A stretch of DNA of 64,000 bases from the NCBI GenBank assembly GCA_019358945.1, contig JAHHIE010000001.1, positions 186,001-250,000 on the forward strand. Direction: 5' to 3'. Source of the stretch: Stenomitos rutilans HA7619-LM2. GTDB lineage: Bacteria; Cyanobacteriota; Cyanobacteriia; Leptolyngbyales; Leptolyngbyaceae. Every line of letters begins with the position of its first letter. Position 1 is the first letter of the stretch. A program made the translations under genes and the position numbers. The notes beneath the pieces were generated by a model, which saw nothing but the letters and a program-made list of their open reading frames with translations, was not told the DNA's origin and searched no databases. This document shows, piece after piece, positions 44,901-52,324 of the stretch.

Positions 44901-47165
44901 AACTTCAACGGAGCAGACACTCTGGTGTTGAACGTGAGCGATCAAGGTGCAACGGGTTCTGGGCCAATCGGCACCGATAACCGAACGCTGGGCATCACCG
45001 TTACGCCCGTCAACGATGCTCCTGTCATTACCGTTCCTGGTAGCCAGACCGTTGATGAAGATACTAACTTAACGCTGTCTGGCGTGAGTGTTGCGGATGT
45101 CGATGCCAACAGCACTCCCATTACTGTGACGCTCACAGCCACGAATGGCACCTTAACGCTTGACCCAGTGGTTGCGGGCAGCAGTACACTGACCATCACT
45201 GATACGGTCACGAACATCAACACGGCGATCGCCAACCTCACCTACCGAGGCAAGCTCAACTACAACGGGGCCGACACAATCACGATTACGGCAAATGATC
45301 AGGGCAATACAGGCTTTGGTGGTGCCTTGTCTGACACCAAGACCATTAGCGTTAACGTGAATGCTGTCAACGATCCACCCGTGCTAACCGTCCCAGCAGC
45401 ACAGACGGTCAACGAAGACACCAATCTGGTCTTCAACGGGGGGAGAGCCATTACCCTAACCGATGTAGACTCCGGCACCAGTCCCATTCAAGTGAACTTC
45501 ACCGTCAGCAACGGTACTTTGACGTTGGGTGCCGTTGGCAGCGGCGGCACACTCACGGGTAATGGCACGGGCGCTGTCACCTACATTGGCACCCTGGCAG
45601 CGCTGTCACCTATCCTCAACACCCTGACCTATCGCGGTAAGCAGGATTACTTCGGTGCCGACACGCTGAATGTCACCGTCAATGACCAGGGCAATACAGG
45701 CTCCGGTTCACCGGGCATTGCGACTGGCTCTGTTGACATCAGCGTCGCTTCAATCAACGACGCGCCTGTCTTGCTGACAAACCGTGCATTGACACTGAGT
45801 GAAGGGACTTCTGGTGTGATCACCAACTCTCAACTCCGCACAACGGATGTAGACAATACAGCAGGGCAACTGGTCTACACCCTGTTTAGCGCACCGAATC
45901 CACTGACCAGTGGCAGCTTGCGGTTGTCCAATGGGGGTGGCACTACGGCAACGCTGGCGGCTGGTGGCACCTTTACCCAGGCCGATATCAACAGTGGCTA
46001 CCTCTCCTACCTCCAAAATGGCAGTGAGACCACAAGTGATAGCTTTACCTTCAGAGTCTTTGACAATACACCTGGTAGTATCACCGTTCCTGGTAGCGGC
46101 AACGCCACCTTCAACATCGTGATTAATCCGGTGAATGATGCACCGACGATCGTCAACAACGCCAGACTCAACCTGACCGAAGGCGCAACGAGTACCATCT
46201 CTAACACCTTGCTGAGTGTCAGCGATGCCGACAACACAACGGTGCAATTAAAGTACACCTTGAGCAGTGCCCCTAATAACGGGAATCTGCGCTTGAATGG
46301 TGCGGCTCTCAGCCTCAACCAGACCTTTACTCAGGATGATATCAACAGCAACCGGATCTCCTATCGCCACAACGGTAGCGAAACCACCAGCGACAGCTTC
46401 ATCTTTACGGTGAACGATGGTGCAGGCGGCACGACGGGCAGCAGAACGTTTAATGTTGGTATTACCAACGTGAATGATGCACCGACGATCGTCTCTGCGG
46501 GGCCTGCAACGGTGAACGAAGGCGCAACGCTCAACGTCACCAACACGCTACTGCGCACGTCTGACCCAGATAACCTTACCTCAGAGTTGCTCTACACCAT
46601 CTCAACAGTGCCGATCTCAGGCACCCTCTTCTTGAATGGGACGGCCCTGGCGAATGGTGCAACCCTGACGCAACAGCAAATTGATCAGGGTGCGCTGACC
46701 TACGTTCACAACGGTAGTGAGCCAAGCGGCAACGACATCTTCGTCTTCCAGGTGTCGGATGGCACGACGACTTTGAGCAGTCGCGTCTTCAATATCAACG
46801 TCAACCCGGTTAACGATCCACCTGTACTGGTCAACAATACAGGATTGTTGTTGGCTGGTAATACGCCCTCATTAACGGTGATTGGTAGCGATCTGCTTCA
46901 GGTGTCAGATGTGGACAACACAACGGCTCAACTGACCTACACGCTCACCTCTGTTCCCAATCCAACGGTAGGTATTCTGCGGCTTAATGGCACCCAGATC
47001 AATGCCGGAGGCACGTTCACTCAAGCCGACATTGATTCGGGTAACCTCAGTTTCGATTACCTCGGTAACGGCAGTGGTGAAACCTTCCAGTTCACAGTCT
47101 CAGATGGTGGTGCTGGAGGCACGCTCTCTAATGCGTTCTTCTACATCAACTTCAACTATTCGTAA
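38961..47165 (+). CDS. Giant exported adhesin (2734 residues, FG-GAP and cadherin-like repeats)
   Basis: In order: a pre-peptidase C-terminal (PPC)-type domain (about 5-130, DANDYYSFKLSRTSSFRLSL), five FG-GAP/VCBS-type repeats (DILWRNYKTGENLTWVMDGT and similar, about 140-390), a second PPC-like domain (about 400-510), then about 19 repeats of roughly 110 residues joined by VNDAPV linkers. Eight are CSPG/cadherin_3-type (LTLSEGA...HNGSETTSDSF), seven are of a second type (VDEDT...YRGxxNFNGADT), and the last four return to the first type. There is no signal peptide and no RTX nonapeptide block; the end is NAFFYINFNYS. It is probably a surface adhesin exported by the adjacent ABC transporter. 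The ATG at 38961 is used. Confidence 0.9.
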   Translation: MPADSIGNTLATAKQIFPIISTQTQSEFVGIDAGALDANDYYSFKLSRTSSFRLSLTGLSANADVQVLTSSGSLATGTDGAVLTSTNTGTLAESINNILDPGTYYIRVSPGPATDPLNPLTTTPSTNYNLNVSADSNTKTDILWRNYKTGENLTWVMDGTTLVSATNLLAVGDINWTIQATGDFNNDGNTDIAWRNYATGQDVIWQMNGTTLVSGSSILAVTDLNWRIQGAGDFNGDGTSDLFWRNSSTGQNAVWFLKNLTLASSVLIESLAGTNYNVQAVADLNNDGSADLVWRDNTPNASNFVWLMNGVTRAGFVNLPGADPNWRMQGTVDLNSDGNSDLLWRNYATGQDAVWFLKGTTFASSAFLPTVTDTNWRAVAPFARTLPAVRADAAGNTTTSAFSIGPINGSGIYRDVVGGTDTNDYYQFSLGSTTQLALALNGPGGGALNGDLDLRVYDAFGNVVASSANGGNASESIASSLIAGTYYIQIAAASGSSAYELNINANNLPVLLSNNALTISEGAALTIGNTLLQVTDENNTAAQLAYTLVNPPDPTKGNLSLNGAAIAQNSIFTQADINAGKLTYQQNGSETLSDSFVFSVSDGVGGTIAATTFTINTIPVNDAPVLATKQALTLSEGTAANLSALNLLVTDVEQTAAQLIYSLNSVPGNGNLLLNGTAIAAGSTFTQADISTGTRLSYSHNGTETTSDSFTFTVTDGAGGTVPLSPQTFSLAITPVNDAPVLVSNFGLTVTEGASPIITSALLLTSDAELTGPAISPQLPDQIIYTVGTLPINGTIFVGTNALAVNGTFTQADVNNNRILYNHNGSKTNSDSFVFRVSDGNTVTTDSTFNIIISPINSPPVLNTNAGLTLSEGTTASINATLLQVTDPDNPPPQVKYTLGQKPLNGTLKLNGTALTTGQTFTQQDINTLNRLTYQHNGSETTSDSFSFTASDPFGAAIPSTTFSIAVTPVNDAPTLLSNAGLTLSEGAASSITTALLSATDVDNLDAQITYTVSTPAHGNLVLGATTVTSFTQADLAGGQLKYVHDGSESTADSFTFTLGDGAATTAARTFNVGVIPVNDPPGISNNLGLTLAEGGTSTIASAALAITDNDGPGPLTYTVGTATAKGTLKLGTATLTAGQTFTQADILGNRLSYTHDGSETLADSFTFTASDGSTGTLPLTTFSIAVTPVNDVPVLVSNSGVTLAEGALTTLSSSVLQVSDGDGPPATSLVYSVTNAPTNGTLRLGGNAVTSFTQANLNSGQLVYQHNGGESLSDSFAFTVTDGVVTTPVGPSTFNITITPVNDAPGLSNNLGLVLAEGATSTIANTALAITDNDGPGPLTYTLSAGTTKGSLKLGTATLSANQTFTQADIDSNRLSYTHDGSETTADSFSFTASDNSTGTIALTTFNINVTPVNDAPVLTVPGFQAVDEDLPLAFTGSKLVSVSDADIGGNPLVVTLSASGGTLSLNPGSLTVSNNSTSQVTLTGQLTAVNNALSSLTYRGLANFNGPDTVTIGVTDQGSTGAGGPKTDAKTIDLIVNPINDAPTLTVPGAQTVLEDTALSLANLIDTTDVDSGTNPVKVNVGTLNGKLTLGTTGGLTFADSTNNGDGTLSFTGTIDSVRAALATLSYQGNADYFGADTITIKVDDQGFVGASSALSIQKTIGVTVVPVNDVPTFTAGTNLVVNEDAAPQTVNWATGIATGPANESSQTLNFITSSTNPGLFTVAPTIDPTGKLTYTLAPNANGTATVTTRLKDNGGTANGGVDTSPDSIFTITVNPVNDAPSFTKGANQTIAEDAGPQTITGWATATSAGPADEAAQTLNFVVNTDNASLFSAAPTIDPATGTLTYTAAPNANGTAIVTVQLKDNGGTDLGGVDSSALQTFTINVTAVNDAPIFTLPNPPTVAEDTTLAIAGLSLTDVDAGSSPLVVTLSVTNGTLKLGNTAGLTITAGADNTSSVAVRGTLSDINAALAGLSYRGNLNFNGADTLVLNVSDQGATGSGPIGTDNRTLGITVTPVNDAPVITVPGSQTVDEDTNLTLSGVSVADVDANSTPITVTLTATNGTLTLDPVVAGSSTLTITDTVTNINTAIANLTYRGKLNYNGADTITITANDQGNTGFGGALSDTKTISVNVNAVNDPPVLTVPAAQTVNEDTNLVFNGGRAITLTDVDSGTSPIQVNFTVSNGTLTLGAVGSGGTLTGNGTGAVTYIGTLAALSPILNTLTYRGKQDYFGADTLNVTVNDQGNTGSGSPGIATGSVDISVASINDAPVLLTNRALTLSEGTSGVITNSQLRTTDVDNTAGQLVYTLFSAPNPLTSGSLRLSNGGGTTATLAAGGTFTQADINSGYLSYLQNGSETTSDSFTFRVFDNTPGSITVPGSGNATFNIVINPVNDAPTIVNNARLNLTEGATSTISNTLLSVSDADNTTVQLKYTLSSAPNNGNLRLNGAALSLNQTFTQDDINSNRISYRHNGSETTSDSFIFTVNDGAGGTTGSRTFNVGITNVNDAPTIVSAGPATVNEGATLNVTNTLLRTSDPDNLTSELLYTISTVPISGTLFLNGTALANGATLTQQQIDQGALTYVHNGSEPSGNDIFVFQVSDGTTTLSSRVFNINVNPVNDPPVLVNNTGLLLAGNTPSLTVIGSDLLQVSDVDNTTAQLTYTLTSVPNPTVGILRLNGTQINAGGTFTQADIDSGNLSFDYLGNGSGETFQFTVSDGGAGGTLSNAFFYINFNYS

Positions 47166-47197
47166 GCTGAATCGCCAATGACGTAACGTGATGTTGA

Positions 47198-47234
47198 TGG
47201 GTGCTGTGCCATGATGGTGCAGCACCCATTTTTG
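47198..47234 (+). terminator. Rho-independent terminator of the adhesin gene
   Basis: TGGGTGCTG (47198-47206) pairs with CAGCACCCA (47220-47228), the stem extending partly inward, and is followed by TTTTTG. It is 33 bp past the stop codon. Confidence 0.88.
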
Positions 47235-47304
47235 ATGGCATGGCGATCGTAGGGGCACCGTGAGCCGCATATTCAGTTTTGAGTTTTGAGTTTCAGGAGA
47301 GGTG

Positions 47305-47406
47305 ATACCGATTTAAAGAATGACGGCTACAGATCAATCGGTGGGTAGGGGCAAGGCATTGCCTTGCCCCTACAGGATGTGTCGCATTTTCAATTCAAAT
47401 TGGTAT
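47305..47406. repeat. 102-bp palindromic element, copy D
   Basis: Practically identical to copy B, including the GTAGGGGCAAGGCATTGCC palindrome. It lies in the 458-bp gap between the adhesin terminator and cysteine synthase; the rest of the gap (47430-47540) is a C-rich low-complexity tract made of ctcccctgc-type units. Confidence 0.95.
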
Positions 47407-47623
47407 GAGAAGTGTAAGAATTTTGAGTTAAATTTCCGTCTTCTCCTGCTCCCCTAGCTCCCTCCGCATCCCAACTCCCAACTCCCTCTCTCATGCCCCC
47501 TGCCCTTCTGCCTCCCCTGCTCCCCCTGCCCCCTTAACTGATCGCTCTGCACCAAAAAGGAGATCGTCAATCCATCCGCTATACGCCAAAATCTTTATAG
47601 GGAACTAGTAGGTAGTTTGCAGC

Positions 47624-48601
47624 ATGGATATCAAGCATGGCTTCGTTAGCGCGATCGGCAACACACCCCTGATTCGGCTGAACAGCTTCAGCGATGAAAC
47701 AGGTTGCGAAATTTTGGGCAAAGCCGAATTTCTCAATCCGGGTGGCTCGGTCAAAGATCGGGCAGCGCTCTTCATCATTCAAGATGCCGAAGCAAAAGGG
47801 CTACTTAAATCCGGTGGCACTGTTGTTGAGGGTACCGCAGGTAACACAGGGATTGGGCTAGCACACATCTGCAACGCCAAAGGCTACAAGTGCCTGATTG
47901 TCATTCCTGAAACTCAGTCGCAGGAAAAAATTGACTTGTTACGAACGCTGGGTGCCGAAGTGCGTACCGTTCCCGCTGTGCCCTACAAAGACCCCAACAA
48001 TTACGTCAAGCTCTCTGGCAGACTCGCCGCCGAGATGGAAAACGCGATCTGGGCAAACCAGTTTGACAACCTGGCAAATCGTCACGCCCACTACGCCACG
48101 ACAGGCCCCGAAATTTGGGCACAAACGGATGGAAAGGTCGATGCCTGGGTAGCAGCAACGGGCACAGGCGGCACGTATGCTGGAGTTTCTCTTTTTCTAA
48201 AGGAGAAAGATCCTAGCATTCAATGTGTTCTTGCAGACCCAATGGGCAGCGGCCTCTATAGCTATGTCAAAACAGGTGAACCAAAGATGGAAGGCAATTC
48301 GATCACTGAAGGCATTGGTAACAGCCGTGTGACTGCCAATATGCAAGGGGCACCCGCAGATGATGCCATTCAAATTGATGATACTGAAGCTGTGCGCGTG
48401 GTGTATCAACTGCTAGAAAAGGACGGGCTGTTTATGGGTGGCTCTGTGGGTATTAACGTAGGAGCCGCGATCGCCTTGGCAAAGCACCTGGGGCCGGGAC
48501 ACACGATCGTGACGGTGCTTTGTGACAGTGGCAGTCGCTATCAATCCAAGCTCTTCAATCGGGAGTGGCTAGCGACAAAAGGACTGTTGCCAGCAGCATG
48601 A
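47624..48601 (+). CDS. cysK: Cysteine synthase (O-acetylserine sulfhydrylase)
   Basis: A 325-residue PLP enzyme of fold II that makes cysteine from O-acetylserine and sulfide. The PLP lysine is K44 in NPGGSVKDRAA. The TAGNTGIG loop (EGTAGNTGIGLA) binds the substrate carboxylate, and ATGTGGTYAG binds the PLP phosphate. The sequence has features of the cyanobacterial and fungal long form (IPETQSQEKIDLLRTLGAEV, DSGSRYQSKLFNREWL). The family also contains cystathionine-related synthases, so the substrate is very probable but not proven. Confidence 0.92.
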   Translation: MDIKHGFVSAIGNTPLIRLNSFSDETGCEILGKAEFLNPGGSVKDRAALFIIQDAEAKGLLKSGGTVVEGTAGNTGIGLAHICNAKGYKCLIVIPETQSQEKIDLLRTLGAEVRTVPAVPYKDPNNYVKLSGRLAAEMENAIWANQFDNLANRHAHYATTGPEIWAQTDGKVDAWVAATGTGGTYAGVSLFLKEKDPSIQCVLADPMGSGLYSYVKTGEPKMEGNSITEGIGNSRVTANMQGAPADDAIQIDDTEAVRVVYQLLEKDGLFMGGSVGINVGAAIALAKHLGPGHTIVTVLCDSGSRYQSKLFNREWLATKGLLPAA

Positions 48602-48709
48602 GGCAGGTGTGATGAACGATGCATACACCCTACGGGCCGCTCTTTCGCCAGATAGATTTATCGTGAAACAGTATAAAGTTTCGCTAAACTGCCGATTTCG
48701 TCAAATTCG

Positions 48710-48723
48710 GTAGCTTATAATAC
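48710..48723 (+). promoter_or_regulatory. NtcA-type box overlapping the -10 element
   Basis: GTA-GCTTATAA-TAC is an exact GTA-N8-TAC NtcA consensus. It contains TATAAT (48716-48721), a good -10 hexamer, so NtcA bound here would block rather than activate transcription. The start site would be near 48728, just before the riboswitch. Confidence 0.65.
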
Positions 48724-48738
48724 AGATATAAATCAAAT

Positions 48739-48818
48739 CGTTCATCTAGCCGATACTCATCTAGTCAATCTTAGTTTCGGTAGACGGAAGTAGGGAGAAG
48801 TCCCGAAGGAACGCGCCT
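48739..48818 (+). promoter_or_regulatory. Glutamine riboswitch (glnA / Downstream-peptide type)
   Basis: CGTTC at 48739 pairs with GGAACG at 48808-48813. A second stem is capped by the 48750-48780 loop. The highly conserved aptamer string AGACGGAAGTAGG (48782-48794), the hairpin GGGAGAAGTCCC and CCGAAGGAACGCGCC match the glutamine-binding RNA class of cyanobacteria. It ends about 37 bases before the DUF4278 start codon, so control of translation or transcription of that gene by free glutamine is expected. Confidence 0.88.
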
Positions 48819-48854
48819 CAACTCACAACACGCATTAACCAAGAGGCGAAGACC

Positions 48855-49280
48855 ATGCAACTGACTTACCGGGGCGTTAACTACGACTATCATCCTCGCA
48901 GCGCTGAAGCCGCCCGCGAAACAACCGTTTATCGCACGATTCGCCCCATTTATAACCTGCATTATCGTGGCGTTGTTTATGCAGTTGACCCGAACGCAGA
49001 GCCTGTTTTGCCCTCCGTTCGGTCATCGGCACAGCTAACCTATCGTGGCGTTGCTTACGCCTTGAATGGTGGTGAGCACCCTATTGCTGTACAAAACAGA
49101 GCGAGTGCTGTCTCCAGCAAGCCGCACTTTCAGAGGAAAGCCTCTAATAATGCAGAGTTTGTTACGACACATCGCAGTAATCTCCGCACCAATGTACAGC
49201 GTCGCCTGCAAATTGCACGCGAACAAGGTGATCAAAACCTGGTTTCGTTGCTTGAGCGTGAGCTACAGCAAATCGTTTAA
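48855..49280 (+). CDS. DUF4278 protein with three domain copies (PirA-like family)
   Basis: A 141-residue protein with three copies of the DUF4278 core: LTYRGVNYDY (residue 3), LHYRGVVYAV (36) and LTYRGVAYAL (62). The C-terminal half is basic and helical (HRSNLRTNVQRRLQIAREQG). In Synechocystis the single-domain DUF4278 protein PirA binds PII and adjusts arginine synthesis (recalled from the literature). A glutamine riboswitch and NtcA box upstream place this gene in nitrogen-status control, which fits that role, although three domains is unlike PirA. GAGGCGAAG precedes the ATG. Confidence 0.85.
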   Translation: MQLTYRGVNYDYHPRSAEAARETTVYRTIRPIYNLHYRGVVYAVDPNAEPVLPSVRSSAQLTYRGVAYALNGGEHPIAVQNRASAVSSKPHFQRKASNNAEFVTTHRSNLRTNVQRRLQIAREQGDQNLVSLLERELQQIV

Positions 49281-49313
49281 GGCTGCTTGCAAACTCTGAC
49301 TTGCTAAATGATT

Positions 49314-49426
49314 TAGGACTTACGCATTTGGCCTCCAAACCTCCAATTCTGGGGGCTTTAACTGGCTCAGTTCTCTCAAAAATGGGGGCTAGGGGGCGAA
49401 AGATGACTGCTCTTGCATAAATCCTA
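49314..49426. mobile_element. MITE-like element, short copy
   Basis: It begins TAGGACTTACGCA and ends TGCATAAATCCTA, so the right end has two changes. The 113-bp body repeats the ATTCTGGGGGCTTT and GGGGGCGAAAGATGAC blocks of the copies at 2400 and 17327. It sits between the DUF4278 stop and its likely terminator. Confidence 0.85.
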
Positions 49427-49436
49427 ATGATTAATG

Positions 49437-49473
49437 AATCCTGGGCTACAGTATCTGTTGCTCAGGATTTTTT
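49437..49473 (+). terminator. Rho-independent terminator downstream of the DUF4278 gene
   Basis: ATCCTGGGC pairs with GCTCAGGAT over a 13-base loop, followed by TTTTT. It is 157 bp past the DUF4278 stop, the distance being mostly the inserted element at 49314-49426. Confidence 0.8.
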
Positions 49474-49495
49474 AGTAAGAGGGCGATCGTGCAGC

Positions 49496-49684
49496 CTAGC
49501 CTTCATATTCGCTATCAATCTCAATCTCTAGCGTTTCTTCGTCAATGCGCACATAGAGAATGTTCGGTCGGCAGCAAACCTGGCAATCTTCTACATACGA
49601 CTGCTGACTACCGCCGCTAATATCGACAAACGTTGTATTTTCCTCGCCACAGTAGGCACAGTAGTATTCCGCTGTATTCTGCAT
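49496..49684 (-). CDS. CPXCG-type cysteine-rich small protein
   Basis: A 62-residue protein starting MQNTAEYYCAYCGEENTTF, then DISGGSQQSYVEDCQVCCRPN and ILYVRIDEETLEIEIDSEYEG. Two CxxC pairs (CAYC and CQVC) should bind one zinc. This is the CPXCG-motif cysteine-rich family, although the first proline is Ala here. Role unknown. The ATG at 49684 gives the family N-terminus. It lies 43 bp upstream of, not downstream of, the radical SAM gene's stop on the same strand, so the two may be co-transcribed with the radical SAM gene first. Confidence 0.85.
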   Translation of the reverse strand: MQNTAEYYCAYCGEENTTFVDISGGSQQSYVEDCQVCCRPNILYVRIDEETLEIEIDSEYEG

Positions 49685-49727
49685 CCCTCTCCCCCTCAAC
49701 CCTGTCCCCTATACCCTACACCCAACC

Positions 49728-51368
49728 CTACGGTGAACCAGATAGCGCGGCCATTGGTTGCTGAAACGATGCCTCTGCGGTTGCCAAATGCTTCAGCAGC
49801 GTTGCTTGCGGTAGTGGCCCCTGCAAATGGCTCCAGGGAAGCACTTGCTCGTGGTTCCAGTTGGTGTGAACGTAGAAATCCAATCCAGGCAGTTTGCCGC
49901 GCAGTGCTTTAAACGCACGACGGTAGCTGCCGAGCGAATCGCCATAGTGACGGGTTAATTCGAGGAGGTGAGACAGGCGACGATCGCCCCTGGAAAGCAA
50001 CGCCTGGATGATTGACCAGTTGTAGCTTTCAGGACGAAACTCAATGCCTTGCGATCGCAGTTGTTTCTGTAGCGATTGCAACCGCTTTTCGGCTTTTGTA
50101 TTGACGCCAAACCACTGAAAGGGCGTGTGGGCTTTAGGGACAAAGGTGCTGCATCCAAAAGTTAGCCGCAAGCCGGGCACCGTTTTTTTGATGTCGCGCA
50201 GCATTGCCACCGTTTGATCCAGGTCTTCTGGTTCTTCATCTGGTATGCCAACCATGCCGTAGAGCTTGAGATTACTCAACCCACCTGCTTTGGCATTGAT
50301 GGCTGCCTGAATAATCTCGTCATTGGTTAGCTTTTTATTGATAATCTGACGTAAGCGATCGCTTCCACTCTCCACCGCGATCGTAATCGAGCGGGTGTCA
50401 TGTTTGGTCAGCGTTTCTGCCAGCTTAGGCGTGACAGTGTTTGTTCTCACTGAAGCAAGACTGAGCCGTACTTGATCGTATTCAGGACGATTGAGATAAT
50501 CGAGCAGCGTTTCAAATTCGGGATGTTGAGTGACAGACGCGCCCAGCAAGCCAAGGCGATCGGTCACGGTCAACCCCTGCGCGATCGCGGGTATTAGCGA
50601 CTCGTCTACGCTCGCTGTCCGAAACGGGAGCGTGAGATAGCTGGCAAGGCAGAAGCGACACATTTCTGGGCAGCTCCGCACCACTTCAATCATGTAGATG
50701 TTTTCCCACGCCGCTTTCTCCGTCACAACAGTGGAGGCTGAGAGTGTATTGCCTCGATAGGTTTGCTTTTCGATCCGCGCTGGAATGCTGGTATCAACGG
50801 GTGCGATCGACTCCAGCGCACCATCTAGACTGCGATACGTCATGGTGTAGAGACTGGGGACATAAATTCCTGGCACTTGCGCGAGATGGCGGAGTTGGGT
50901 CGCGCGATCGGCATGACGGATCGATCGATACGCTTCGATAAATTCACCCAGCAGCCGTTCGCCATCGCCCAGCAAAATCACGTCAAAAAAGTCTGCAAAC
51001 GGTTCTGGATTTGCTGTTAGCACTGGGCCACCACCAAATACAAGCGGATGCTCATCTGAGCGCGCGATCGCCCGAATGGGAACCTCCAACTGTTCCAGCA
51101 AGCTCAGAATGTTTACATAGTCCAACTCCCAGGACAGAGAAAAGCCCAGTAACTCTGGTCTGGCGGGTAGCGGCTCCTGAGCATCAGTAAACAGGCGGCT
51201 CACCTGCACATCCGTCCGCGTTGCCAACGTTGCCCACACCACTTGATAACCCAGGCTTGTAATCCCCACGCTGTACTCATTGGGAAACGCAAAGATCGTC
51301 GGCACAGCATCAGACCCTGGCGTTGCTGGGGTAAATAGTAGACGTTCGGCTGCAAAAGGAGAAGTCAT
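49728..51368 (-). CDS. B12-binding-domain radical SAM protein
   Basis: A 546-residue protein of the TIGR03960-like group. The N-terminal half is a cobalamin-binding-like domain (YSVGITSLGYQVVWATLATR, ELLGFSLSWELDYVNIL, HPLVFGGGPVLTANPEPFAD). The radical SAM core has CPEMCRFC, the C-x3-C-x2-C cluster that binds the 4Fe-4S and SAM, then SLASVRTNTV and ITIAVESGSDRLRQIINKKL. The C-terminal part contains FGCSTFVPKAHTPFQW. The reaction is unknown; relatives are often fused or linked to ribosome- or tRNA-associated proteins. The start ATG is at 51368. Confidence 0.93.
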   Translation of the reverse strand: MTSPFAAERLLFTPATPGSDAVPTIFAFPNEYSVGITSLGYQVVWATLATRTDVQVSRLFTDAQEPLPARPELLGFSLSWELDYVNILSLLEQLEVPIRAIARSDEHPLVFGGGPVLTANPEPFADFFDVILLGDGERLLGEFIEAYRSIRHADRATQLRHLAQVPGIYVPSLYTMTYRSLDGALESIAPVDTSIPARIEKQTYRGNTLSASTVVTEKAAWENIYMIEVVRSCPEMCRFCLASYLTLPFRTASVDESLIPAIAQGLTVTDRLGLLGASVTQHPEFETLLDYLNRPEYDQVRLSLASVRTNTVTPKLAETLTKHDTRSITIAVESGSDRLRQIINKKLTNDEIIQAAINAKAGGLSNLKLYGMVGIPDEEPEDLDQTVAMLRDIKKTVPGLRLTFGCSTFVPKAHTPFQWFGVNTKAEKRLQSLQKQLRSQGIEFRPESYNWSIIQALLSRGDRRLSHLLELTRHYGDSLGSYRRAFKALRGKLPGLDFYVHTNWNHEQVLPWSHLQGPLPQATLLKHLATAEASFQQPMAALSGSP

Positions 51369-52324
51369 GAAAGCAACAAGAAGGGAACCACAGATCAGAG
51401 GTATTACAGCAGCAATGAAGCCCTTGCAACCCTCTCTTTGTTGTAGCCTTTCTTGCCCACATCAGTCCTAAATCATTTGTGAAAAGCATACTGGGTTTGG
51501 CTCAATTAGTAATCAGCGGTTAGTAATCAGCGGTCAGCCGTCAGTTTCCTTCTTGGTCGCCCCCTTTTCTTGTATGCCCAAAGGGCTTTAAGCTCCCAAT
51601 TCTGGGGGACTTTGAGTTCTTGCTCCCCAAGTTGGGGGCTGAGGGGCTGGTTTTAGAGAATTTGCGTAAGTCCTGCTTCTAAAAACCAACCACTTTTCTG
51701 GTATGCCCAAAGGGCTTTACAACCAACAACTTCATTTAGCTCTCAGCGGTCAGCCTGAAATTTTAAGCTGGTAGCTGAATCAAAAGCAAAGCAGAGAAGC
51801 TTAACACAAAGGCGGAAACGCCTGAAGCAAGGCAAAAGGTTTTAATGTTAAGACAAAAAAATTCAGCATGAAGTCGAAGAAACTCACACGCTCTTTATAG
51901 AAATTACCCTGATTACTTTCTGATTGCTGGAATACAGGAGTCAGTTACCTCAGTAATTTACGCAGGGTTGGTATGAGCGCACCTTGATTGCGCCCCACAT
52001 TAAGTCCTCGCTGGAAGCACTGAAGGGAATCGTTCTAAGACTCATTTACGGCAGACATCATGCCATCCGTGACCCACCGTTGGCTAGACTCCCCCTGTTG
52101 ATGGCACTGATGCCTCAATCGATTTCGTTCTGCTAGCACTTATTTTCTGTTTGTTGCTAAGCCAACTGCTGCACACAGCCCACCTTCTCAGGCTTGTGAC
52201 GGGTGCGATCGCCCGATCGTCCGTTGCAGCACTGAGCCGTATGGGATGGCCCTCCCCAACCAGGATGATGACTTTGAAGACATACCCGACCCAGCATCCG
52301 CCGAGGTTAACGCGACCAAAACGC
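51369..52324. other. Long intergenic region with repeat debris upstream of the cellulose operon
   Basis: 51510-51545 holds ggtcagc/gtaatcagc short repeats. At 51568-51592 and 51697-51721 there are two copies of TGTATGCCCAAAGGGCTTT (second with one change). A solitary MITE right end TGCGTAAGTCCT occurs at 51663-51674, with ATTCTGGGGG blocks before it. From 51800 to 52324 there is no clear repeat; the operon promoter should be here. Confidence 0.7.

Noticed and set aside
43049-46558. Long antisense frames across the adhesin gene
   Set aside because: They mirror the repeated coding sequence and its codon bias; none has a family or a plausible start.
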